NCBI GenBank assembly: GCA_016209015.1
Contig: JACQWY010000019.1
Location: 1 to 64,000, forward strand
Reading direction: 5' to 3'
Source of the DNA: Gammaproteobacteria bacterium
Lineage (GTDB): Bacteria; Pseudomonadota; Gammaproteobacteria; Ga0077536
Length of the DNA: 64,000 bases
The number at the start of each line of letters is the position of its first letter. Position 1 is the stretch's first letter. Shown one piece after another: positions 41,601 through 52,441 of this stretch. The position numbers and the translations under genes are program-made. Under the pieces are notes generated by a model. That model saw only the letters and a program-made list of their open reading frames with translations. It was not told where the DNA came from and ran no database searches.

Positions 41601-42869
41601 ATGGCGGACAAACGGAATGCTTTCTATGCCCAGTCGGGCGGGGTCACGGCGGTCATCAATGCCACGGCCTGCGGCCTCATCCAGGCCGCGCGCGAACGTG
41701 GGGACGCGATCGGCAAGGTCTACGCGGGACGCAACGGCATCGTCGGCGCGCTGCAGGAGGACCTCATCGACACGTCCGCGGAATCCGACGCGGCGATCGC
41801 GGCGCTCCGCCACACGCCCGCCGGGGCCTTCGGCTCCGCGCGTTACAAGCTCAAGAAGGTGACCGAGAACCGGGCCGAGTACGAACGTCTCGTCGAAGTC
41901 TTCAAGGCCCACGACATCGGCTACTTCTTCTACAACGGCGGCGGCGACTCGCAGGACACTTCGCACAAGGTCGCCGAGATTTCGAAGGAGCTCGGCTATC
42001 CGCTGACCTGCATCGGCATCCCGAAGACCGTCGACAACGATCTGCCGATCACCGACAACTGCCCCGGCTTCGGCTCGGTCGCGAAATACGTGGCGGTGTC
42101 GATCCGCGAGGCGGGCTTCGACGTGGCCTCGATGGCCAAGACCTCGACGAAGGTCTTCATCCTCGAGGTCATGGGCCGCCATGCCGGCTGGATCGCGGCG
42201 GCGGGCGGCCTCGCCCACGAGGCCGAGGGCGACGATCCGCACCTCATTCTCTTTCCGGAGCTGACGTTCGACGAAGAGTCCTTCCTCGCGCGCGTCGACG
42301 AATGCGTGAAGCGCCACGGCTACTGCACGGTCGTCGCTTCCGAGGGCATCAAGAACGCGGAAGGCAAGTTCATCGCGGACGCCGGCACCCGCGACGCCTT
42401 CGGGCACGCTCAGCTCGGCGGCGTCGCGCCCGCGCTCGCCGCGCTCGTGAAGAGCCGCCTGAAGATGAAATACCACTGGGCGCTGGCCGACTACCTGCAG
42501 CGCGCCGCCCGCCACATCGCCTCGAAGACCGACGTCGAGCAGGCCTATGCGCTCGGCCGGGCCGCGCTCGAAACGGCGCTCGCGGGTCACAATGCGGTGA
42601 TGCCGACGATCGTCCGCCTGAGCGACGACCCTTATGCCTGGGAGATCGGCGAGGCGAAGCTCGCCGACGTCGCGAACGTCGAGAAGAAGATGCCCCGGGA
42701 TTTCATTACGCCGGACGGATACGGGATCACGCCGGCCTGCCGGCGCTATCTCGCGCCGCTGATCCAGGGCGAAGACTATCCCCCGTACAAAAACGGCCTG
42801 CCCGATTACGTCAAGCTGCGGAACGTCGGTGTGCCGAAAAAACTCGGCACCACATTTGCACTAGGCTGA
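41601..42869 (+). CDS. pfp: Pyrophosphate-dependent 6-phosphofructokinase
   Basis: The enzyme reversibly phosphorylates fructose-6-phosphate with PPi. The 422-residue protein has GGGDS at 113-117, whose aspartate in place of the ATP-type glycine marks PPi enzymes, and PKTVDND at 141-147, where Lys142 replaces the Gly of ATP enzymes and Asp145/Asp147 are catalytic. MGRHAGW at 191-197 binds the sugar phosphate. I chose ATG 41601 because GGAGG lies 7 nt upstream and the family begins there. Its partner H+-PPase follows 121 nt downstream, which fits a shared PPi pool. Confidence 0.93.
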   Translation: MADKRNAFYAQSGGVTAVINATACGLIQAARERGDAIGKVYAGRNGIVGALQEDLIDTSAESDAAIAALRHTPAGAFGSARYKLKKVTENRAEYERLVEVFKAHDIGYFFYNGGGDSQDTSHKVAEISKELGYPLTCIGIPKTVDNDLPITDNCPGFGSVAKYVAVSIREAGFDVASMAKTSTKVFILEVMGRHAGWIAAAGGLAHEAEGDDPHLILFPELTFDEESFLARVDECVKRHGYCTVVASEGIKNAEGKFIADAGTRDAFGHAQLGGVAPALAALVKSRLKMKYHWALADYLQRAARHIASKTDVEQAYALGRAALETALAGHNAVMPTIVRLSDDPYAWEIGEAKLADVANVEKKMPRDFITPDGYGITPACRRYLAPLIQGEDYPPYKNGLPDYVKLRNVGVPKKLGTTFALG

Positions 42870-42884
42870 AACCCAAGTAAAATC

Positions 42885-42936
42885 GGCCGCGCCCGGCCCG
42901 GGAGGCCCGGGCGCGACCTCGCACGAGGGCGCGGCC
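42885..42936 (+). promoter_or_regulatory. GC-rich stem in the pfp-hppA spacer
   Basis: A perfect 10-bp outer stem (GGCCGCGCCC/GGGCGCGGCC) encloses a further CCCGGG-based hairpin. No T-run follows, so it is not a typical terminator; transcription into hppA is likely to continue. The hppA ribosome site GGGAG and an uninterrupted six-T run lie 45 nt further downstream, just before the ATG. Confidence 0.4.
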
Positions 42937-42990
42937 ACAAGCGCCCCACACCATTCGATTCAAGACCGAGACCAACCGGGAGCTTTTTTC

Positions 42991-45012
42991 ATGTCCCCAA
43001 TCGTATTTGCGATACTTTGCGGGTTCATCGCCATCGCCTATGGCGTGTGGTCGATCCGCTGGATCCTGTCGCAGCCGCAGGGCAACGACCGGATGCGCGA
43101 AATCGCCGCGGCAATCCAGCAAGGCGCTGGCGCATATTTGAACCGGCAGTACACGACCATCGGCATCGTGGGTGTCGTGCTCGCCATCGTGCTGGCGGTC
43201 GGCCTCGACAGGTTCACCGCCGCGGGCTTCGTGCTCGGCGCGGTCCTGTCGGGCGCGACCGGCTACATCGGCATGTTCATTTCCGTCCGTGCGAACGTCC
43301 GTACCGCCCAGGCCGCGAGCAACGGCATGGCCGCGGCGCTGGCCGTCGCGTTCCGGGGCGGCGCGATCACCGGCATGCTGGTGGTGGGACTGGGGCTCCT
43401 GGGCGTCGCGGGCTACTTCGCGCTCGCGCCGTCCGTTCTCGGTGCGACGGAAGAACAGACGCTGCACGGCCTCGTCGGCCTAGCGTTCGGCGGCTCGCTC
43501 ATCTCCATCTTCGCGCGTCTCGGCGGCGGCATCTTCACGAAGGGCGCCGACGTCGGCGCAGACCTCGTGGGCAAGGTCGAAGCCGGCATCCCCGAGGACG
43601 ACCCGCGCAACCCGGCCGTCATCGCGGACAACGTGGGCGACAACGTCGGCGACTGCGCCGGCATGGCCGCCGACCTCTTCGAGACCTATGCGGTGACCGT
43701 GGTCGCCACGATGGTGCTCGGCGGGCTGATGAAGGCCACGATCGGCGAAAACGCGGTGCTCTATCCGCTCGTCCTCGGCGGTGCCTCCATCATCGCCTCG
43801 ATCGTCGGCACGTTCTTCGTGAAGGCGCCCGACCAGAAGATCATGAAGGCACTGTACAAGGGGGTCATCGTCTCCGGCGTGCTCGCCGCCATCGCGTTCT
43901 ACTTCATCACGGGGAACATGATGGGCGACAAATCGCTGCCGCTGTTCTACTGTGCGCTGACCGGCTTGGTGCTGACCGGCGTGATCGTGTGGATCACCGA
44001 GTACTACACCGGCACCGAGTACGGCCCCGTCAGACACGTGGCGGCCGCCTCGCAGACCGGCCATGCGACGAACATCATCGCGGGCCTCGGCGTGTCGATG
44101 AAAGCGACCGCACTGCCCGTACTCGCGGTGTGCGCGGCGATCTGGCTCGCGTTCCACTTCGGCACCCAGTTCGGCAGCGGCCTGTACGGCATCGCGATCG
44201 CGGCCACCTCCATGTTGTCGATGACGGGTATGGTCGTCGCGCTCGACGCGTACGGCCCGATCACCGACAACGCGGGCGGCATCGCCGAAATGGCCGAGCT
44301 GCCGAAGGAGATCCGCAATATCACGGATCCGCTGGATGCGGTCGGCAACACCACGAAGGCCGTGACCAAGGGTTACGCGATCGGCTCCGCCGGTCTCGCC
44401 TCGCTCGTGCTCTTCGCGGACTACACGCACAAGCTCGCGGAAGCCGGCAAGTCGATCACCTTCGATCTCTCCGATCACATGGTCATTATCGGCCTGTTCA
44501 TCGGCGGCATGGTGCCCTACCTCTTCGGCGCGATGGCGATGGAGGCGGTGGGCCGCGCGGCCGGTTCGGTCGTGAACGAGGTGCGCCGGCAGTTCCGCGA
44601 GATCAAGGGCATCATGGAAGGCACGGCGAAGCCGGATTACTCGCGCGCCGTCGACATGCTGACCAAGGCGGCGATCAAGGAGATGATCGTCCCTTCGATA
44701 CTGCCGATCCTCGTGCCGGTCGTGGTCGGCGTCGCGCTCGGCGCACAGGCCCTCGGCGGCGTGCTGATGGGCACCATCGTCACGGGCCTGTTCGTCGCGA
44801 TCTCCATGACGACGGGTGGCGGCGCCTGGGACAACGCGAAGAAGTACATCGAGGACGGCAATTTCGGCGGCAAGGGTTCCGACGCCCACAAGGCCGCCGT
44901 CACCGGCGACACCGTGGGCGACCCCTACAAGGACACCGCCGGCCCCGCCGTGAACCCGCTCATCAAGATCATCAACATCGTCGCGCTGCTGATCGTGCCC
45001 CTGCTCGGGTAA
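42991..45012 (+). CDS. hppA: Membrane-bound proton-pumping pyrophosphatase, K+-independent
   Basis: The pump couples PPi hydrolysis to proton export across the inner membrane. The 673-residue protein has about 16 membrane helices and the PPi-binding motifs DVGADLVGK at 187-195 and [12 protein letters not shown] at 213-224, plus the C-terminal [20 protein letters not shown]. The residues that separate K+-independent from K+-dependent enzymes read [10 protein letters not shown], with Lys456 and Thr459, the K+-independent signature. GGGAG precedes the ATG by 8 nt. With pfp it forms a PPi-using energy module. Confidence 0.96.
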   Translation: MSPIVFAILCGFIAIAYGVWSIRWILSQPQGNDRMREIAAAIQQGAGAYLNRQYTTIGIVGVVLAIVLAVGLDRFTAAGFVLGAVLSGATGYIGMFISVRANVRTAQAASNGMAAALAVAFRGGAITGMLVVGLGLLGVAGYFALAPSVLGATEEQTLHGLVGLAFGGSLISIFARLGGGIFTKGADVGADLVGKVEAGIPEDDPRNPAVIADNVGDNVGDCAGMAADLFETYAVTVVATMVLGGLMKATIGENAVLYPLVLGGASIIASIVGTFFVKAPDQKIMKALYKGVIVSGVLAAIAFYFITGNMMGDKSLPLFYCALTGLVLTGVIVWITEYYTGTEYGPVRHVAAASQTGHATNIIAGLGVSMKATALPVLAVCAAIWLAFHFGTQFGSGLYGIAIAATSMLSMTGMVVALDAYGPITDNAGGIAEMAELPKEIRNITDPLDAVGNTTKAVTKGYAIGSAGLASLVLFADYTHKLAEAGKSITFDLSDHMVIIGLFIGGMVPYLFGAMAMEAVGRAAGSVVNEVRRQFREIKGIMEGTAKPDYSRAVDMLTKAAIKEMIVPSILPILVPVVVGVALGAQALGGVLMGTIVTGLFVAISMTTGGGAWDNAKKYIEDGNFGGKGSDAHKAAVTGDTVGDPYKDTAGPAVNPLIKIINIVALLIVPLLG

Positions 45013-45035
45013 GAACGGCTGCGCAAGCCTTCGAG

Positions 45036-45061
45036 AGCCCCGCTTCGGCGGGGCTTTTTTT
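45036..45061 (+). terminator. Intrinsic terminator of pfp-hppA
   Basis: A perfect 8-bp stem (AGCCCCGC/GCGGGGCT) closes a TTCG tetraloop, and seven consecutive Ts run from the last stem base at 45055 to 45061. It lies 24 nt after the hppA stop codon. Textbook intrinsic terminator. Confidence 0.95.
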
Positions 45062-45222
45062 GGTTGGCCGCCGGGGTCTGACGCGTGTGGGTGACTCGCG
45101 GCATGCGAGTAATCCACGCGGGTCGTACCCCGGCTTCCAGAGCGCCGAACGAAGAGGTCCCGAGAGCCGCAGCTCCGCGATCGATGCGCCTCCTTCGTCG
45201 GCCATCCTATCGAACGGCTATC

Positions 45223-47298
45223 TCACTCCCACCGCGCCCGCATGCGCTGCGTCAGATCGACCCGTACTCCGAAAGCCCGTGCCTCCGCGACACCCGTCGC
45301 AGCGGGCCACGCCACGTGCTCGAAGCGCGCGAGCAGGGATTCGGGGATGAACCGGCTGCGGCTGCCGTAGACGTGTCTGTCGCCGTGGCCGCTCTGCCCC
45401 GACACGTAGAAGCGTTGCGGCACGACGAGATCGAGCTGGTCCTTCGCACGCGTCATCGCGACGTAGAGCAGGCGACGTTCCTCTTCGATCTCCGCGCCCG
45501 TGCCGGTCGCGAGGTCCGACGGCAGGCAGCCGTCGACGACGTTCAACACCGAGACCGACGTCCACTCCTGTCCTTTCGCGGAATGTATCGTAGAGAGGAT
45601 GAGGTAATCCTCGTCGCGGAGCGGCACGCCCGCCTCGTCGCTCGTCGCCCCGGGCGGATCGAGCGTGAGCTCCGTCAGGAAGCGCTCGCGGTTCGGATAA
45701 GTCGCCGCGAGACGCGCGAGCTGACGGACGTCCGCGCCGCGCGGGTCCGCATCCTCGTAGAGACGCGGCAGCTCGCCGAGATACCAGGTGCACAGCCGCT
45801 CGAAATCCGCAGGCCAGCGCGCGCCTGCGGCGCCCGCGTCACCCAGTGCCGCAGCGAATGCGGCCCACGCGGGCAGGACGGCCGGCGGGATTCCGTCGGC
45901 ATCGTCGAAACGGCGTGAGGATTCTGCGGCGAGCGCATCGAGCACCTTGCCGGCGTGACGCGGTCCCAGGCCGGCGAGGAGCTGGATCGCGCGGAAGCCG
46001 GCGACGCGATCCCGCGGGTTCTGGGCGAAGCGCAGCGTCGCGAGCAGGTCCTTCACGTGCGCGGCCTCGAGGAATTTCAGCCCGCCGAATTTCACGTAGG
46101 GAATGTTGCGGCGGGTCAGCTCGAGCTCGAGGTGCGCGCTGTGGTGCGCGGTGCGGAACAACACCGCCTGCGCCTTGAGCGCGACACCCTCCTCGCGCCG
46201 CGCCAGAATGCGCTCGACGACGTAGTCCGCCTGTGCCGTTTCGTCACGGACGCTGACGAGACGCGGCTTGCCGCCCGCCGGACGCTCGCTGCGCAGATCT
46301 TTTGCGTAGCGTTCCGGCGCGAGCGCGATGACGGCGTTCGCCGCAGCGAGGATCGCGGGCGTCGATCGGTAATTTCGTTCCAGCGTGACGCGTGCCGCGG
46401 GTGGCGTGAAATGCGCGGGGAAATCGAGGATGTTACGCACTGACGCGCCGCGGAAGGCGTAGATCGCCTGCGCGTCGTCGCCCACGACCGTGACGCCGCG
46501 ACCATCCGGTTTCAGCGCGAGCAGGATCGTCGCCTGCAGCGCGTTCGTGTCCTGGTATTCATCCACGAGGACATGGCTGAAGCGCGCACCGAGCTCGGCG
46601 GCGAGCGCGGGCTCGGCCATCATCTCGGCCCAGTAGAGCAGCAGATCGTCGTAGTCGAGCACGCGCTGCGCGAGCTTCGCCTCGACATAGGCGCGGAACA
46701 GTCGCTTGAGCTCCGCTTCACAGCCGAGACACCACGGATAGCTCGCCTGCAGCACGGCATCCAGCGCGGCGCGCGTGTTGACGATCGCGGAATAGATCGC
46801 GAGGCAGGTGCCCTTCTGCGGAAAGCGTTTCGCCTGCGCGGACAGGCCGAGCTCGTGGCGCACGAGGTCCATGAGGTCCGCCGAGTCCGCGCGGTCGTGG
46901 ATAGTGAAGCCGGGCTCGAGCCCGATGCGCCCGGCGTATTCGCGCAAGAGCCGCGCGCCGACCGCGTGGAACGTGCCGCACCAGGCGAGCTTCGCAATCT
47001 GCGCGGCGAGGCGCTCGCCGGCGGTGGCCGCGACACGCTCCATGCGCCGGACCATGTCCTGCGCCGCGCGCCGCGAGAACGTGAGCAGCAGCATCGCGCC
47101 CGGATCGGCACCTTCGCGGATCAGGTGCACCATGCGGTGAACGAGCGTGCTGGTCTTGCCCGAGCCCGCACCGGCGATGACGAGCAGGGGGCGATCGCGT
47201 TCGTCGTCGCGTGCGCAGCCGAATTCCACGGCCGCCCGCTGCTCGGCGTTCAGGCCGGCAAGATAGTCGACGGCAGGCGCGATCTCGCGGATCGTCAT
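45223..47298 (-). CDS. UvrD/Rep-like ATP-dependent DNA helicase
   Basis: A superfamily 1A helicase of 691 residues: Walker A GAGSGKT at 43-49, motif II VDEYQDTN, motif III VVGDDAQAIYAFRGA, motif IV-like ERNYRST, motif V STIHSAKGQEW and motif VI RRLLYVAMTRAKDQL. The ATG at 47298 follows GGGAG by 6 nt; the longer open frame upstream has non-coding composition. It is smaller than UvrD/PcrA and lacks their extended C-terminus, so it is a UvrD-family paralogue. A LexA-like box overlaps its promoter area, suggesting SOS induction. Confidence 0.88.
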   Translation of the reverse strand: MTIREIAPAVDYLAGLNAEQRAAVEFGCARDDERDRPLLVIAGAGSGKTSTLVHRMVHLIREGADPGAMLLLTFSRRAAQDMVRRMERVAATAGERLAAQIAKLAWCGTFHAVGARLLREYAGRIGLEPGFTIHDRADSADLMDLVRHELGLSAQAKRFPQKGTCLAIYSAIVNTRAALDAVLQASYPWCLGCEAELKRLFRAYVEAKLAQRVLDYDDLLLYWAEMMAEPALAAELGARFSHVLVDEYQDTNALQATILLALKPDGRGVTVVGDDAQAIYAFRGASVRNILDFPAHFTPPAARVTLERNYRSTPAILAAANAVIALAPERYAKDLRSERPAGGKPRLVSVRDETAQADYVVERILARREEGVALKAQAVLFRTAHHSAHLELELTRRNIPYVKFGGLKFLEAAHVKDLLATLRFAQNPRDRVAGFRAIQLLAGLGPRHAGKVLDALAAESSRRFDDADGIPPAVLPAWAAFAAALGDAGAAGARWPADFERLCTWYLGELPRLYEDADPRGADVRQLARLAATYPNRERFLTELTLDPPGATSDEAGVPLRDEDYLILSTIHSAKGQEWTSVSVLNVVDGCLPSDLATGTGAEIEEERRLLYVAMTRAKDQLDLVVPQRFYVSGQSGHGDRHVYGSRSRFIPESLLARFEHVAWPAATGVAEARAFGVRVDLTQRMRARWE

Positions 47299-47317
47299 CG
47301 TATGCTCCCTTGGCGGA

Positions 47318-47333
47318 CTGTGATTATCTACAG
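47318..47333 (-). promoter_or_regulatory. LexA (SOS) box before the helicase
   Basis: The plus strand reads CTGTGATTATCTACAG, an exact CTG-N10-CAG palindrome frame with ACTGT...ACAGT half-sites. It agrees with the E. coli consensus CTGTATATATATACAG at 12 of 16 positions. It ends 20 nt before the helicase start. On the minus strand it overlaps a GATAAT-like -10 element, with TTGCGC as a weak -35 16 nt upstream. Confidence 0.65.
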
Positions 47334-47639
47334 TATTTGCCGTGGCGCAAAGCCGGGGCGGCGCGGGGGCCGCACGCGGTCGTGCGCAGCCCTGCGCGAG
47401 CCGTGGCGGGCGGCTTGTTCCGCGCATGATTTTTGTCAAGAATGGGCCCGTCGCGTTGCGGCAGGATTGCGTAAGATTCGGGGCAGGCGGCCGGGTCACC
47501 GGCGGTGCGGGTCTGCCGATGCGGCAGGTCTGCGTCCGGTATCATTCCACCTGGGGAGATTTCTTGCCGTCACGACGGCGGGTCGTCGACCCGACTGCGC
47601 CGCGAATCAAAAAAATTTTCGATGACTTAAGGAGTAATC
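47334..47639. other. Non-coding interval between helicase and the 61-residue gene
   Basis: No supported gene lies here; open frames are extensions of neighbours in Arg-rich composition. An AT-rich patch (47605-47639) with AAAAAAATTTT leads into the ribosome site of the small gene downstream. Confidence 0.4.
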
Positions 47640-47825
47640 ATGGATCCCCATTTCCAAAAAGCCGAAGAAATGCTCTCTCGCGTGCTCACGTCGCAGCACG
47701 ATCTCCTGAAGGGCTCCAGCTTCCACGAGGAATCCGGTGCGAACGTCGCCCGCTTCTGCATAGGCTTCATCCGTCACTACGCGGAAGAGTTGCGCAACAT
47801 CGAGGCCGCTTACCCCTCGAAGTAA
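47640..47825 (+). CDS. Conserved-looking 61-residue protein
   Basis: The ATG at 47640 has a strong ribosome site (TAAGGAG, 5 nt spacing), and the 61-residue product has balanced composition unlike the shadow frames around it. It begins MDPHFQKAEEMLSRVL and contains FCIGFIRHYAEELRNIE, probably two helices. There is no signal peptide or membrane segment. I cannot assign a family or function. It lies alone between the helicase and the end of maf. Confidence 0.65.
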   Translation: MDPHFQKAEEMLSRVLTSQHDLLKGSSFHEESGANVARFCIGFIRHYAEELRNIEAAYPSK

Positions 47826-47912
47826 GGGCTCCGCGCGGCGCCACGCCGCGTGGCCTCGCCGGCGTTTCGGTCACCCCAGTCGCCGGCGGGGCTGCCCCGC
47901 CCCGTCCAATAA

Positions 47913-48527
47913 TCAGACCCGTTGCCGCGGCGCCAGCGCGTACGACACGCCCGCCGCGACCAACAGTCCGGCCGTTTCCACGAGCGGCAATCCGACCACG
48001 TTCGACCAGCTTCCCTCGAGGCGATCCACGAATGCGCCCCCGAGCCCCTGCACCGCGTAACCGCCCGCCTTGTCGCGCGGTTCGCCGCTCGCCCAGTAGC
48101 AGCGGATTTCCTCCATCGTGATGACGCGCATGTGCACGCGTGTCCCCACACAGGTCTCCCCCGGCACGATTCCGGCGAGCGCGACACCCGTGTAGACCTC
48201 GTGCCAGCGGCCCGACAACCTGCCGAGCATGTCGCGCAATTCGGCTTCGTCGGCGGGCTTGCCGAGTATCGCGCCATCGACCACCACACTCGTGTCCGCG
48301 CCGAGCACCGGCGCACGCCCCGCACACAGCATGCGGCCCGCCGCCGCCTTTTCGCGGGCGAGGCGCAGCACGTAGTCGCGCGGGGCTTCACCGGGCGCGA
48401 CGTCTTCGTCGATGTCGATGTCGAGGAGCGCGAATTCCACGCCGAGCGTGCGCAACAGTTCGGCGCGGCGCGGCGAGCGCGAGGCAAGGTAGAGATCGGG
48501 ATCGCGATGTTCCGGCCGGAGGGTCAT
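47913..48527 (-). CDS. maf: Maf family nucleotide pyrophosphatase
   Basis: Maf proteins hydrolyse non-canonical or UTP/dTTP nucleotides to monophosphates, preventing their incorporation. This 204-residue protein has the LASRSPRRAELL opening, the GADTSVVVDG metal/catalytic motif near 76-85, GKPADEAEL, and DKAGGYAVQGLGGAFV. The IDIDEDVAPGE segment fits the YhdE (dTTP/UTP) branch rather than YceF, with moderate certainty. It follows rlmH by 1 nt and ends the leuS-rlmH gene string. Confidence 0.9.
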   Translation of the reverse strand: MTLRPEHRDPDLYLASRSPRRAELLRTLGVEFALLDIDIDEDVAPGEAPRDYVLRLAREKAAAGRMLCAGRAPVLGADTSVVVDGAILGKPADEAELRDMLGRLSGRWHEVYTGVALAGIVPGETCVGTRVHMRVITMEEIRCYWASGEPRDKAGGYAVQGLGGAFVDRLEGSWSNVVGLPLVETAGLLVAAGVSYALAPRQRV

Positions 48528-48528
48528 G

Positions 48529-48993
48529 TCAATCGCGGTGATAGGGGTGATTGTTCAAGACGGTCCACGCCCGGTAGAGCTGCTCGACGACGATCACCCG
48601 CACGAGCTGATGGGGCAGCGTGAGCGGCGAGAGCGACCAGCGCTCGGCCGCCCGTTGCAGCACACCGGGCGCGAGCCCCTCGGCGCCGCCGACGACGAGC
48701 ACGAGCTTCTGATGATGCTGCCGCCAGCGATCGAGCCGGGCTGCGAGCGCGCGCGTCGTATGCGCAGTGCCGCGTTCGTCGAGAGCGACGAGCGCCGCGT
48801 CCGCCGGCACCGCGCGCAGCAGCGCCGCGCCCTCGCGCTGGCGCTGTTCGTCGATCGAAGACGCCGTCGTGACGGGCGGGATCTCGCGTACGCTCAGAGT
48901 GAGCGCCTTCGGCATGCGTTGCTGGTATTCGCTGCAGGCTTCGCGCACCCACTCCGGCGGCTTGCGCGCGACGCAGAGGAGCTCGATCTGCAT
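48529..48993 (-). CDS. rlmH: 23S rRNA pseudouridine-1915 N3-methyltransferase
   Basis: RlmH is a SPOUT-class methyltransferase that modifies helix 69 of 23S rRNA. The start MQIELLCVARKPPEW at 48993 and the total of 154 residues match the family exactly. The SAM-binding knot is visible as VLVVGGAEGLAP and LPHQLVRVIVVEQLYRAW, ending NHPYHRD. It lies 7 nt after rsfS, in the standard gene order. Confidence 0.96.
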   Translation of the reverse strand: MQIELLCVARKPPEWVREACSEYQQRMPKALTLSVREIPPVTTASSIDEQRQREGAALLRAVPADAALVALDERGTAHTTRALAARLDRWRQHHQKLVLVVGGAEGLAPGVLQRAAERWSLSPLTLPHQLVRVIVVEQLYRAWTVLNNHPYHRD

Positions 48994-49000
48994 GCCCGCG

Positions 49001-49351
49001 TCAGGGTGCGACAGGGGCAGCGGGCGGGAAACCCCACAGCTTCTCGAGCTGGTAGAAGGCTCGCGTCTCGGCCTGCATGGCATGGACGATGACGTCCCCG
49101 AAATCGATGAGTATCCATTCCGCGGCCTGCTCGCCCTCGACGCCGAGGGGTTTGAGCTTCTTCTTCAGGCCCGCTTCCAGCACGTGATCGGACAGCGCCT
49201 TGACCTGCCGCGAGGATCTGCCGGTCGCGATGATCATGTAGTCCGTCATCGTCGTCAGCTTGCGCACGTCGAGGAGCTGGATCTCCGTCGCTTTCGCGTC
49301 GTCCAGGGCTTTGACGAACAGCTCGGCCAGCTTCTTGGGGGACATCGCCAT
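49001..49351 (-). CDS. rsfS: Ribosomal silencing factor RsfS
   Basis: RsfS binds L14 of the large subunit and blocks subunit joining when nutrients are scarce. The 116-residue protein contains KATEIQLLDVRKLT, DYMIIATGRSSRQVKAL, and WILIDFGDVIVHAM, the core signature. ATG 49351 and ATG 49345 are both possible; neither has a strong ribosome site. It sits between nadD and rlmH. Confidence 0.96.
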   Translation of the reverse strand: MAMSPKKLAELFVKALDDAKATEIQLLDVRKLTTMTDYMIIATGRSSRQVKALSDHVLEAGLKKKLKPLGVEGEQAAEWILIDFGDVIVHAMQAETRAFYQLEKLWGFPPAAPVAP

Positions 49352-49362
49352 AGTGATTCAAC

Positions 49363-50004
49363 TCATGAGGAACGATAGAGCCGTTCCCGCTCGATGATAG
49401 CAAGCACCGGGGCCGGAACGAGGTAGTCGATGCTGAGTCCGGCCTGGAGGCGGCGGCGGAGGTCGCTCGAGGAAATCGGCAGCAGCGGGATCTGCCGGAA
49501 ATGGATCCGGCCCGCGGGCGCCGCCGCGAGCGCCGCCGGGTCCTCGACGCGGGCGGCCGCGACGAATGCGTCGAGCTCCGCGCTCCAGCGGGGTTCGGCA
49601 TCCGGACGCGTCGCGACCACGAAATGCGCGAGCGCGCCGAGCTCCTGCCAGCGATGCCAGCCCGGCAGAGCGTTGAATGCGTCCATGCCGAGCACGAGGC
49701 ACAGCGGCCGCGCGCCGAATTCCGCACGCAGGGCGTTCAAAGTGTCGAAGGTATACGAGATGCCGGGCCTCTCGAGCTCCCGTGTGTCGACGACGAGTCC
49801 CGGCGCGACGGCGCCCGCGCGCAGCATCTCGACACGCAGCGCGCCGGCCGCCGCCGGCTGCGGGCGATGATTCGGCACGGCGGCGGGGATGAGGCGTACA
49901 TGATCGAAGCCGAGCGCCTCGCGAACCTCGACGGCGAGCCGCAGGTGACCGCAGTGCACCGGGTCGAACGTGCCGCCCAGGATCCCGATCGGCGCGCCGC
50001 TCAT
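49363..50004 (-). CDS. nadD: Nicotinate-nucleotide adenylyltransferase
   Basis: NadD converts nicotinate mononucleotide to deamido-NAD. The 213-residue protein shows GILGGTFDPVHCGHLRLA (residues 7-24) with the HxGH nucleotidyltransferase motif, then RLIPAAVPNHRP, and the SSSDLRRRL ATP-binding end. Length and motifs are normal. It lies 18 nt after proA. Confidence 0.96.
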   Translation of the reverse strand: MSGAPIGILGGTFDPVHCGHLRLAVEVREALGFDHVRLIPAAVPNHRPQPAAAGALRVEMLRAGAVAPGLVVDTRELERPGISYTFDTLNALRAEFGARPLCLVLGMDAFNALPGWHRWQELGALAHFVVATRPDAEPRWSAELDAFVAAARVEDPAALAAAPAGRIHFRQIPLLPISSSDLRRRLQAGLSIDYLVPAPVLAIIERERLYRSS

Positions 50005-50022
50005 GCGCGGGGCGCGTGTCCG

Positions 50023-51318
<1,296 letters not shown>

Positions 51319-51385
51319 GTCGAAATCTCGGAAGCCGCGCCGGCCTCATGGAGAATGGCCGGGCGGGGACTCACGGGGTCATGAT

Positions 51386-52441
51386 TCAGGCGCCGCGCGT
51401 GCGGGCCGGGCGTCCAGGCGCCGGCCGCAGCCGGGGGCCGCCGGCCAGCGCGAGCACGAGACACTCTAACTCATCCCAGGCGTTTCCACTACGCGCGCCC
51501 TTCACCACCCAATCGGCCTGGATGCTGTCGCGAAGCAGCGCGACGAGCGCCGGCGCGGTGTAGCGCGCGAGCAGACGCCGGACCATGCCCTGACGATTAC
51601 CCCACACCTTGTGACGCTGCATCGCGTTCTCCGCGCTGTCGCCGCGCGCGATCTCGACGGCCATCTCGGCGAGCGTGCGCAGCTCGCGGTTCAGCGCCCA
51701 GCCGATCATCACCGGCTCCGTGCCTTCCTCGGCGAGGCCGCGCACCATGCGCAGCGCCTTCGCGGTGTCGCCCGCGACGGCGACGTCGACGAGCTTGAAG
51801 AGATCGTAACGGGCATTGTCGGAGACGGCGGCGAGCGCGGTAGCCTCGTCGATGTCGGCGGCGTCCGACATCAGCGCGAGCTTGTCGAGCTCCTGGGCCG
51901 CGGCGAGCAGATTGCCCTCGGCGCGGATCGCGATGAGCTCGGTGGCCTCGGGGCTCAGGCGCTTGCCGAGGCCCGCTGCGCGCTCGCCGATCCAGCGCTT
52001 GAACGTCGGCGGGTCGAGCGGCTTGCAGGCGACGACGACGCCGCGGCCGTCGCAGGCCTTGAACCAGGCCGCCTGCTGCTCGGTGCGCTCGAGATTGCCG
52101 GCGGTGACGAGCAGCACGTCCTCGCTGGCGTCGCGCGCGGCGAGCTCGCTGATCACGGCCGCGCCGGTCTTGTCGGGCTTCTTGCCGGGAAGGTGGATTT
52201 CGACGAGCCGGCGTTCGGCGAACAGCGAGAGGTTCGCACTGCTCGCGAGCAGCGCCTGCCAGTCGAAGCCGGACTCGACATCGTAGCGCAGTCGCTCGCG
52301 GATGCCGGCGCGCTGGGTGGCGGCGCGGATGCGATCGGCGGCTTCGACGAGTTGCAGCGGCTCTTCGCCGAACAGCACGTAGACCGGCTTCGGGCCATCG
52401 CGTTCGAGCTGGGCCGCCAGACGTTCCGGGCTCAGCAGCAT
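51386..52441 (-). CDS. holA: DNA polymerase III delta subunit
   Basis: HolA opens the sliding clamp as part of the clamp loader. The 351-residue protein has YVLFGEEPLQLVEAADRIR at the start, SLFAERRLVEIHLPG, and conserved EAxELIAIRAEGNLLAAAQELDKL in domain II, ending with a Pro/Arg-rich tail. Length fits the family (about 340). Its start overlaps the lptE stop (TGATG). Confidence 0.93.
   Translation of the reverse strand: MLLSPERLAAQLERDGPKPVYVLFGEEPLQLVEAADRIRAATQRAGIRERLRYDVESGFDWQALLASSANLSLFAERRLVEIHLPGKKPDKTGAAVISELAARDASEDVLLVTAGNLERTEQQAAWFKACDGRGVVVACKPLDPPTFKRWIGERAAGLGKRLSPEATELIAIRAEGNLLAAAQELDKLALMSDAADIDEATALAAVSDNARYDLFKLVDVAVAGDTAKALRMVRGLAEEGTEPVMIGWALNRELRTLAEMAVEIARGDSAENAMQRHKVWGNRQGMVRRLLARYTAPALVALLRDSIQADWVVKGARSGNAWDELECLVLALAGGPRLRPAPGRPARTRGA

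Noticed and set aside
43480-45117. Minus-strand frame opposite hppA
   Set aside because: Shadow rich in His/Asp/Arg; hppA is unambiguous.
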